Part shown: positions 28,939 to 34,924 of the stretch, in pieces | Layout of the letters: each line of letters begins with the position of its first letter | Position numbering within the stretch: position 1 is the stretch's first letter | Origin: Comamonadaceae bacterium | GTDB taxonomy: Bacteria; Pseudomonadota; Gammaproteobacteria; Burkholderiales; Burkholderiaceae_C | Length of the DNA: 34,924 nucleotides | NCBI GenBank assembly: GCA_027488115.1 | Contig: JAIYCG010000019.1 | Location: forward strand, 1-34,924 | Direction of reading: 5' to 3' | Notes under the pieces: generated by a model | The model's input: the letters and a program-made list of their open reading frames with translations, nothing else | What the model was told of the DNA's origin: nothing | Database searches by the model: none | Program-made: the position numbers and the translations under genes

Positions 28939-29244
28939 TCAAGCTATTAGAAATTTGGCACGGTCTTGACCATCAATCCATTTAGGTGCTTTGCCTCGGC
29001 CTGTCCAAGTTTGACCGGTTGCTGAATCACGGTATTTTGGGGCTACCTTACCACCTGTAGCTTTTCCAGCAGATTTGGCGCCGCCACGGCCTGATGGAAA
29101 TATATCTTGGACGGTGAGTCCAAATTCGGCAACCAATTCACGTGCTTTGCCAATCGCCTCGGAAAGCTCTTGCTGGCGAGCCGATGCGATAGCCTGCTCC
29201 AATGCTTCACGTTGTTTTAATAATTCTTTGTAAGAATTAGTCAT
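28939..29244 (-). CDS. H-NS family nucleoid protein
   Basis: A 101-residue histone-like protein of the short H-NS type found in Burkholderiales. An N-terminal coiled-coil oligomerisation segment (about 4-45, EALEQAIASARQQELSEAI) is joined by a basic Gly/Lys linker (about 53-68) to the DNA-binding motif TWTGRGKAPKWI, which matches the H-NS core (W-[ST]-G-R-G-[RK]-x-P-x-W). It binds AT-rich DNA and silences or shapes transcription. ATG 29244 is chosen over an upstream in-frame start at 29259. The region upstream is extremely AT-rich and palindromic, which suggests autoregulation. Confidence 0.95.
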   Translation of the reverse strand: MTNSYKELLKQREALEQAIASARQQELSEAIGKARELVAEFGLTVQDIFPSGRGGAKSAGKATGGKVAPKYRDSATGQTWTGRGKAPKWIDGQDRAKFLIA

Positions 29245-29259
29245 ATTGAATCCAATCAA

Positions 29260-29354
29260 GATAATGAGATTTTTAATTAAATATTCCGAAGAATATTCAG
29301 ATTTTAATCTAAATAAATTAATATCATTAAATGTAAATTCTATAAATTTACTAA
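29260..29354. promoter_or_regulatory. AT-rich palindromic region upstream of the H-NS gene
   Basis: This gap and the last codons of the neighbouring CBS-protein gene are almost entirely A and T, in contrast to the rest of the window. It holds an ATATTC-CGAA-GAATAT inverted repeat (29281-29296), overlapping the palindrome GAATATTC (29291-29298), and AGATTTTAATCT (29299-29310). It must contain the H-NS promoter; boxes cannot be assigned because the composition gives many matches. H-NS proteins commonly bind such DNA at their own promoters. Confidence 0.65.
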
Positions 29355-30644
29355 TTAAATGATGAATTTAGCATTTACCTTGTCGATTCTTCGTCCTTCA
29401 AGAGATAAAACTTCAAAACACCAATTTTCAATTTGAACAATATCACCCACCTCAGGCAAATAACCTAATTCAGACAAAATAAATCCACCAAGGGTATTAA
29501 ATAAACCCCTTTCTTCTCCATTCAATTGCTTGATATCAAGACGTGATTTAAGCTCGTTGACGGGCATCAATCCATTCAGAACCCAAGTCCCATCTTCTTG
29601 AGAAGAAGCCCATGCATCTTCAACAGTCAATGGCCGCAACTCACCGGTAATCGCCTCTAGCAAATCTCTGGGGGTTAATAATCCCTGGACCACCCCATAT
29701 TCATCCACCACAAAGACCATGCGTCCCGATTTGTCGCGAAGTTGCTCCAAAAGGGTCATGCCACTCAAAGTTTCAGGCACAAATGTGGCTGGGAGTGCAT
29801 AGGCTTCCACCGGCGATGCGTCATCATTTGACAAGGAAACCAAGCGGGCCACACTGACAACGCCAATGACATCGTCTAAATTACCGCGGCAAACGGGATA
29901 CCATGAATGCCCTTCTGCCCCCTCTTTCAGCCCTACTTGTGCCAAACACTCAGAACGGGTCATGCCGCCTTCAAACCACTGAATGTCCAGCCGAGGCACC
30001 ATCAAGGAAGTCAGGGGCCGATCGTCTAAATGAAAAACATTTCGAACCATTTGATGCTCATGGGCTTCAATCAATCCAGCGTCTACGCCCTCCTCTAGGC
30101 TGGCGGTAATTTCTTCTTCTGTCACAGCACGATTACCGCGGTTATCAATGCGAAGGAGTTTCAGCACGGCATGGGTGGTGATCGAAAGCAACCCGACAAA
30201 AGGCCTTGCCACACTGGCCAACCAAGCCATAGGTCTAGAAACCAACCTGGCAACGGGCTCTGGATAAAGCTGGCCAATTCTTTTCGGCACAAGTTCGCCA
30301 AAAATAATGGTTGTGAAAGTAATGGCCGTTACAACCAACAAGGTTGCGGTGAAGCTTGCGGCGGATTCTGAAATACCCCAACTGATCAACCACATTGCGA
30401 CACCAGCACTGAACGCGGCCTCTCCGACAATGCCATTCATGACACCAATTGAGGTGATGCCGACTTGAACGGTTGATAAGAACTGCGTGGGGTTCTCAAG
30501 TAATTTAAGTGCCGTTGCTGCACCTTTGTCCCCCGCCTCCTCCATCGCAGCCAGCCTTGCCTTTCGGCTAGAGGCCAGTGCCAATTCAGACATGGCGAAA
30601 ACGCCATTGATCAAAGTTAGAAACACAATCAGTAAGAAATCCAT
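29355..30644 (-). CDS. CorC/HlyC-type protein (CNNM domain, CBS pair, transporter-associated domain)
   Basis: A 429-residue membrane protein. The N-terminal CNNM/DUF21 domain has four hydrophobic segments (MDFLLIVFLTLINGVFAMSEL; LSTVQVGITSIGVMNGIVG; the ATLLVVTAITFTTIIFGELVPK helix; WLASVARPFVGLLSI). Then come two CBS domains (about 205-325; PLTSLMVPRLDI, MVFVVDEYGVVQGLLT) and a C-terminal CorC_HlyC domain (FNTLGGFILSELGYLPEVGD). The family is linked to Mg2+/Co2+ homeostasis or efflux; 'haemolysin' labels are historical. ATG 30644 starts at the first membrane helix; a 63-residue upstream extension has no family support and overlaps apaH on the other strand. Confidence 0.92.
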   Translation of the reverse strand: MDFLLIVFLTLINGVFAMSELALASSRKARLAAMEEAGDKGAATALKLLENPTQFLSTVQVGITSIGVMNGIVGEAAFSAGVAMWLISWGISESAASFTATLLVVTAITFTTIIFGELVPKRIGQLYPEPVARLVSRPMAWLASVARPFVGLLSITTHAVLKLLRIDNRGNRAVTEEEITASLEEGVDAGLIEAHEHQMVRNVFHLDDRPLTSLMVPRLDIQWFEGGMTRSECLAQVGLKEGAEGHSWYPVCRGNLDDVIGVVSVARLVSLSNDDASPVEAYALPATFVPETLSGMTLLEQLRDKSGRMVFVVDEYGVVQGLLTPRDLLEAITGELRPLTVEDAWASSQEDGTWVLNGLMPVNELKSRLDIKQLNGEERGLFNTLGGFILSELGYLPEVGDIVQIENWCFEVLSLEGRRIDKVNAKFII

Positions 30645-30754
30645 GCCTCCATTGTGCCAAGGCCTGCGGCCGAAAGAAATAGCTGCCCTGTAATCTGTCC
30701 GAATATGGCAAAAAACATCCACAATTGGGTTTTGACTTAAGAATTTAAAATTTA

Positions 30755-31585
30755 ATGTCCGTTTACTGGGTCGGTGATCTTCAAGGCTGCGACGAACCAC
30801 TGGGTCATTTGTTGGAAGAGATTGGTTTTTCACCCAGTCGAGATCGCTTGTATGTGCTGGGAGATTTGGTCAATCGAGGGCCCTCCTCCTTGGCTGTGTT
30901 GAGGCGCTTGTTCAAAATGGGTGGCAGTGTTGAGTGCGTTTTGGGCAATCACGATTTACATCTTCTGGCGCTTGCCACAGGGGCACGCCAGCCCAGCCGG
31001 ACCGATACGCTCAATGAAATTTTGAAAGCAACAGACAAACAAAGCTTGCTGGATTGGCTTCAGCATCAAGCTCTTGCCATTTTCAAAGAGGATGTTTTGA
31101 TGGTTCATGCAGGCGTGTTGCCGCAATGGTCACTTAGCACCACCTTGGAATTGGCCAATGAAATTGAACAGGTTCTTCGCGGGCCCGATGCATCTGAATT
31201 TTTGATGAACATGTATGGCAACGAACCCGCCCAATGGCATCCTAGCTTAAAGGGTTTGGACCGACTGCGCTGCGCTCTGAACGCATTCACCCGACTGCGC
31301 TTTTGTTCCTTAACGGGCCATATGGAATTTAAAGTCAAAGAAAACAGTGCCAAGGCACCTGAAGGCTACATGCCATGGTTCGAAGTACCTGGTCGCCAAA
31401 CCATGGGCACCAGAATCGCATTTGGACATTGGTCCACCCTAGGCGCAGTAAGTCGGACAGATATTTGGGCCATGGACACAGGCTGTGTTTGGGGTGGCTG
31501 CCTCACTGCCATTCAACGCGACTCGGTGAGTGAAAAACCGCGCAAAATTGAAATCAAATGCCCACCCTATCAAACACCTTTTTAA
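30755..31585 (+). CDS. apaH: Symmetrical bis(5'-nucleosyl)-tetraphosphatase
   Basis: Hydrolyses Ap4A to two ADP and also removes Np4 caps from RNA in enterobacteria. The 276-residue metallophosphatase has the binuclear metal motifs VGDLQGC (D8), GDLVNRG, GNHD, a histidine in MVHAG and GHWSTLG. Length matches the family. In E. coli it lies with ksgA and pdxA; here it is followed by a CoA-type Nudix gene after 33 bp. Upstream 30645-30754 is AT-rich and must carry its promoter, but no clear pair of boxes stands out. Confidence 0.96.
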   Translation: MSVYWVGDLQGCDEPLGHLLEEIGFSPSRDRLYVLGDLVNRGPSSLAVLRRLFKMGGSVECVLGNHDLHLLALATGARQPSRTDTLNEILKATDKQSLLDWLQHQALAIFKEDVLMVHAGVLPQWSLSTTLELANEIEQVLRGPDASEFLMNMYGNEPAQWHPSLKGLDRLRCALNAFTRLRFCSLTGHMEFKVKENSAKAPEGYMPWFEVPGRQTMGTRIAFGHWSTLGAVSRTDIWAMDTGCVWGGCLTAIQRDSVSEKPRKIEIKCPPYQTPF

Positions 31586-31618
31586 AACATAAGCCCTCAA
31601 CATGGCTTACTTTTCAAG

Positions 31619-32338
31619 ATGAAGCATTCCTTGGGCTTTGACCCCCTTGAAATACCTTGGACCGTCCAAAGTAAAGACTGGCCTGCCATTGCGCCACAGT
31701 CTCTCACGGCGGAACGTCTTCAATGGATCTTCCAAAATCCACCCAACTGGTCACCCGAAGTGAAGCGGGAACCCTCTTTTGGCCAGCGCGCTCCTCAAGC
31801 CGCAGCGGTCTTGGTACCCATCGTGATGAGGGGTGAAGATGGCCAAGATCCTCATCTTTTACTGACACAAAGAACGCAACATCTGTCTTCACATCCAGGT
31901 CAAATTGCGTTCCCAGGAGGCAAGGTAGACCCTGAAGATCAATCGGTCGAACACGCGGCTCTGCGCGAAGCATGGGAGGAAGTGGGACTCAAAGCTGAGT
32001 TTGTGCAAATTTTGGGCCAGCTTCCCAGTTATGTGACCGGCACCTCATTTCACGTCACACCAGTGGTTGCCTTGGTGTCACCTCAGCACACCATTACACC
32101 CAATACCAATGAGGTGGAATTCACCTTTGAAGTGCCTTTGTCGTTTCTGATGAATCCGAAAAACCACCGCCTGCACGAATGGGAAAAAGATGGCATGGTG
32201 CGACGTTGGTACTCAATGCCTTATCCAGCCAACCCTTCAGCCGAGAGCCACAGTCATTCAGACTACTTCATTTGGGGTGCGACCGCAGGCATGATTAGAA
32301 ATTTTTATCAATTTTTATTGGCTGCTAATTCTTTATGA
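31619..32338 (+). CDS. CoA pyrophosphatase (NudL-type Nudix hydrolase)
   Basis: A 239-residue Nudix hydrolase. The CoA-specific NuCoA motif (LLLTQRTQHLSSHPGQIAFPGG) directly precedes a Nudix box ending REAWEEVGL, the combination that marks enzymes cleaving CoA to 4'-phosphopantetheine and 3',5'-ADP. The catalytic glutamates of the REAWEE segment are present. It starts 33 bp after apaH and ends 7 bp before the CbiB-like gene, so the three probably form an operon. Confidence 0.93.
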   Translation: MKHSLGFDPLEIPWTVQSKDWPAIAPQSLTAERLQWIFQNPPNWSPEVKREPSFGQRAPQAAAVLVPIVMRGEDGQDPHLLLTQRTQHLSSHPGQIAFPGGKVDPEDQSVEHAALREAWEEVGLKAEFVQILGQLPSYVTGTSFHVTPVVALVSPQHTITPNTNEVEFTFEVPLSFLMNPKNHRLHEWEKDGMVRRWYSMPYPANPSAESHSHSDYFIWGATAGMIRNFYQFLLAANSL

Positions 32339-32345
32339 TGCTGCT

Positions 32346-33326
32346 ATGAGCTTTTTCTCAATTTTTTTGGCATTGGTCATTGAACAGGTAAGGCCATTGG
32401 GTTCCACACATTTTCTGCACCAGTGGTTGAGGCGCTGGGCAAACTGGGTGGCATCTCATGTGGATGGTGGCACAAGAAGCCAAGCTTGGATGGCCTGGGG
32501 CTTGCTGATTGGTGCTCCAGCTTTCCTGGCGGTTCTCATCCATTGGTGTTTGACTTTTTTCTTGGGCTGGTTTTTTGCAGTTGCATGGAATGTGGCCCTC
32601 CTGTATGTCACCCTAGGATTTAGACAATTCAGCCATCATTTCACTGGCATAAGAGATGCCCTCAACGATGGCGATGAACACAGGGCGCGCGAGCTATTGG
32701 CCAATTGGCAACAAATAGAAATCAAGGATCTGCCTCGCAATGAAATTGTGCGGCATGTCATTGAGCACTCCGTTTTGTCTGCGCATCGACATGTCTTTGG
32801 CGTGTTCTTTTGCTACGCCTTGCTCTCCATCATTGGCCTTGGGCCTGTGGGCGCTGTGGTTTACAGAATTGCAGAATTTGCCAAACGTTATTGGTCGCAG
32901 CCCGCAGCCCAATCCGAAATGACAGCAGCCGGTTTCGCCCACCAAGATGCCAGCAATTGGAGCAGCGACTCTTTGAAATTGGTTGCCCATGAGACTTGGC
33001 ATGCGATAGATTGGCTACCTGCAAGAGCAACTGCGATGGGCTTTGCCATCATGGGCAGTTTCGAAGATGCCATGGACGGCTGGCGCAACCATGCAGAAAA
33101 GTTTCCTGATGACAACGACGGCGTTATTTTGGCGGCTACGGCAGGTGCAATCAATGTTCAATTGGGAGGCGCGGCACTGCAGCCAGACTTACCAGGCAGC
33201 AGCAGCACCCCAGGACGCACGCCAGAATTAGCTCACTTTGCTCAAGTCGTGGGTCTCGTATGGCGCACCGTTGTCATGTGGCTTGTGTTGGTCGCGTTGC
33301 TTTCCTTAGCCAATCTTCTGGGATAA
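32346..33326 (+). CDS. CobD/CbiB-family membrane protein
   Basis: A 326-residue polytopic protein with hydrophobic stretches near 1-15, 50-90, 147-172 and 305-325. HVIEHSVLSAHRHVFGVFFCYALL and the FGPVGAVVYR-like segment (LGPVGAVVYRIAEF) resemble CbiB/CobD and the related AmpE proteins. CbiB attaches aminopropanol in cobalamin synthesis, but no other cobalamin gene is here, and the protein may instead be an AmpE-like regulator of unknown role. It starts 7 bp after the Nudix gene and converges on rsgA with 24 bp between. Confidence 0.82.
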   Translation: MSFFSIFLALVIEQVRPLGSTHFLHQWLRRWANWVASHVDGGTRSQAWMAWGLLIGAPAFLAVLIHWCLTFFLGWFFAVAWNVALLYVTLGFRQFSHHFTGIRDALNDGDEHRARELLANWQQIEIKDLPRNEIVRHVIEHSVLSAHRHVFGVFFCYALLSIIGLGPVGAVVYRIAEFAKRYWSQPAAQSEMTAAGFAHQDASNWSSDSLKLVAHETWHAIDWLPARATAMGFAIMGSFEDAMDGWRNHAEKFPDDNDGVILAATAGAINVQLGGAALQPDLPGSSSTPGRTPELAHFAQVVGLVWRTVVMWLVLVALLSLANLLG

Positions 33327-33350
33327 AAGAATCTGCAGCTTTCGAGCAAA

Positions 33351-34370
33351 TTACCAACGTTGTTGCCCAAGTTCTTCAAATAACTGCGCATAAATCCTGT
33401 GCCTTTTAAGGCTCACTTCACTCGATCGTAAATCGACAGCCTCGTCCTTTTGCAAAGCAGACAAGACACCGCAACCGGGCTCATGCAAATGCGTACAGTT
33501 GTAAAACTTGCAGTTTTGCACATGCTGTTTCAAGTCGAGCATGCAAGCCGCCAATTGATTTTGTGGAATGTGTTGCAGGCCAAATTCCTGAAAGCCGGGC
33601 GAATCGATGATAGCGGTTCTGGGCAATCCCGGGGTTGCAACATCGGCGCTGTTGTCAACCCAATAAAGTGAGGTGCTTGTGGTGGTGTGTTTACCCGAAT
33701 TCAAAGCTTGAGAAATCTCAGCGGTCAGAGCACGCGCGTTGGGAACTAGGGCATTGACCAAGGTACTTTTGCCAGCACCAGATGGGCCTAAAATCAAAGT
33801 CGTCTTGCCTTCCATTTGAGCCATGAGTTCAATCAAAGATGGGTTAACACTCCGCGGACTTTTCAATTCGAGCGGCAGCACCACATACCCCATGTGACGG
33901 TACGCAGAAAGACGGCGCCAGGCCAGCTGAAATAGCTCACCCAGATCACTTTTGTTCATCACAATCAATGGCTTGATGTGCTCCGCTTCAGCTGCGATCA
34001 GTGCCCGAGACAATTGAGTTTCTGAAAACTCAGGTTCTGCCGCCAACAAAATTAAAACCTGATCTAAATTGGCTGCAAACGACTTGGTTCGAACCTCATC
34101 CCGCCTGTAAAAAAGATTTTTTCTTGTCAATACACTTTCAATAGTGCCCTCGTCTGCAGAAGCTTGCCATCTCACACCATCGCCAACCACCGACTGACTT
34201 TTTTTACCGCGTGGATGGCAAATGATGCGTGTTCCGTCGTCCAACTCGACCACACAATGTCTCCCATGTGTCGCTACCACCAAGCCGGTGTTCATGGCCT
34301 GTTGAGACGAAGCGTCCAAGGCCTGCGCGGCCTTGGTTTTGGTATGTGTGCGTTGGTTAAGCTTGCGCAT
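33351..34370 (-). CDS. rsgA: Small ribosomal subunit biogenesis GTPase RsgA
   Basis: Circularly permuted GTPase that helps late 30S maturation. The 339-residue product shows an OB-fold (about 27-85), then G motifs in permuted order: G4 NKSD at 139-142, G1 GPSGAGKS at 195-202 and G3 DSPG at 256-259, followed by the zinc site C287, C292, H294, C300. The ATG at 34370 lies inside the end of the upstream protease gene (14-bp overlap), suggesting coupling; an ATG at codon 26 would trim only a basic leader. Confidence 0.96.
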   Translation of the reverse strand: MRKLNQRTHTKTKAAQALDASSQQAMNTGLVVATHGRHCVVELDDGTRIICHPRGKKSQSVVGDGVRWQASADEGTIESVLTRKNLFYRRDEVRTKSFAANLDQVLILLAAEPEFSETQLSRALIAAEAEHIKPLIVMNKSDLGELFQLAWRRLSAYRHMGYVVLPLELKSPRSVNPSLIELMAQMEGKTTLILGPSGAGKSTLVNALVPNARALTAEISQALNSGKHTTTSTSLYWVDNSADVATPGLPRTAIIDSPGFQEFGLQHIPQNQLAACMLDLKQHVQNCKFYNCTHLHEPGCGVLSALQKDEAVDLRSSEVSLKRHRIYAQLFEELGQQRW

Positions 34371-34924
34371 GCTGCATGTGGGCTAATCTCAAACTGGCAG
34401 GAGGATGAGAGTAGTAAAACTTCACATACAAAGGGTCTGGTGTGAGTGTTGATGCATTGTCTTGGTACAACTTCAACAATGCGGAACTCAGGTCTGCCAC
34501 GGGTGTTTGCGACACAGCATAGGCATCTGCTTCGTATTCTTGAACCCTAGAGCGCCATGAAGAAAGGGGTGCCAGTAAAAATGTGAAGACAGGCACCACC
34601 AACATGAACAACAAAAGCGCGACGGCCTCATTGCCACCGCTCAAATTCGGCATGACGCCCAAGCCGGTGTAGAACCAAATTTGCTGAGAGGCAAAACCCA
34701 ACAATGCAAGCCCAATCAAACTGAACACAAAACTGGAGGCCATCATTTTGAGGATGTGCCGATGTTTGAAATGCCCCAACTCGTGCGCCAAAACAGCTTC
34801 CATTTCTGATGGTGTGAGTTGTTTGAGCAAGGTGTCAAAAAAAACCACCCGCTTGCTGGCACCAAAGCCCGTGAAAAATGCATTGGAGTGGGCTGACCTT
34901 TTGCTGCCGTCCATCACAAAAAAA
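34357..34924 (-). CDS. M48 family metalloprotease (STE24-like), C-terminal part
   Basis: The gene runs off the right edge; only its 3' end (about 189 codons) is visible. The sequence FFVMDGSKRSAHSNAFFTG is the STE24/CAAX-protease signature, and the zinc site HELGH follows, with the third ligand in EYEADAYA. Two hydrophobic segments lie between them (about 60-80 and 95-118 of the visible part). The family degrades or processes membrane proteins; in bacteria without prenylation a quality-control role is inferred. The first internal ATG/GTG near 34917 is not the true start. It overlaps rsgA by 14 bp. Confidence 0.9.
   Translation of the reverse strand, partial: FFVMDGSKRSAHSNAFFTGFGASKRVVFFDTLLKQLTPSEMEAVLAHELGHFKHRHILKMMASSFVFSLIGLALLGFASQQIWFYTGLGVMPNLSGGNEAVALLLFMLVVPVFTFLLAPLSSWRSRVQEYEADAYAVSQTPVADLSSALLKLYQDNASTLTPDPLYVKFYYSHPPASLRLAHMQHAQA

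Noticed and set aside
30645..30833. In-frame upstream extension of the CorC-type gene
   Set aside because: No membrane or family match; it overlaps apaH on the other strand, and the first membrane helix starts at the ATG at 30644.
31590..31609. TAAGCC/GGCTTA hairpin with 8-nt loop between apaH and the Nudix gene
   Set aside because: The stem is short and followed by only four T, so it is too weak to call a terminator inside a likely operon.

Overview
The window looks like an ordinary chromosomal stretch from a betaproteobacterium of the order Burkholderiales, most likely family Comamonadaceae. The evidence is gene content and local order: metZ-purF-cvpA-SPOR-folC in one run, pepN next to fbp, ppnP next to argG, rsgA beside a CbiB-like gene and a CoA-type Nudix gene, and a short H-NS protein of the Burkholderiales type. 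Base composition looks close to 50% GC by eye, which would suit a freshwater genus such as Limnohabitans, but genus is a guess. I see no insertion sequence, prophage, integrase, CRISPR array or plasmid function.

Layout. 1-7070 reads leftward: folC, a SPOR-domain membrane protein, cvpA, purF, metZ and gltX, then tRNA-Ala(GGC) and a tRNA-Glu(UUC) cut by the window edge. The tRNAs have their own strong-looking promoter inside the 3' end of gltX. 7115-9895 reads rightward: a YffB/ArsC-like thioredoxin-fold protein, a glycine-zipper envelope protein, ppnP and argG. murB (leftward) diverges from yajQ (rightward). yajQ converges on plsY across a symmetric bidirectional terminator. plsY, an aldo/keto reductase and an acyl-CoA synthetase read leftward, and the synthetase diverges from an alpha/beta hydrolase only 26 bp away.

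16111-21984 reads rightward: prfB with its programmed +1 frameshift, pepN, fbp, a lipocalin overlapping fbp by 4 bp, and a small secreted protein made of two copies of a 40-residue Cys module. 22046-24172 reads leftward: a class III CoA-transferase whose GTG start touches the stop codon of a NYN/PIN-like nuclease-fold gene. An adenosine-kinase-like PfkB gene then runs rightward and abuts rfbC-rfbA (dTDP-rhamnose pathway), which run leftward. rfbA has a conserved motif replaced by a poly-Phe run encoded by T tracts. A DEAD-box helicase runs rightward into uppS. An H-NS gene follows with a very AT-rich palindromic upstream region, then a CorC/HlyC-type CBS protein. Rightward apaH, a CoA-type Nudix hydrolase and a CbiB-like protein converge on rsgA and the 3' part of an M48 protease that leaves the window.

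Most genes are housekeeping: purine, folate, arginine, methionine, peptidoglycan and phospholipid synthesis, translation and peptide turnover. No multigene novel defence or mobile system is visible. The best leads are the rfbA homopolymer patch, the duplicated SGICH module protein, the NYN/CoA-transferase pair and the AT-rich H-NS control region. No gap without a gene exceeds 300 bp.
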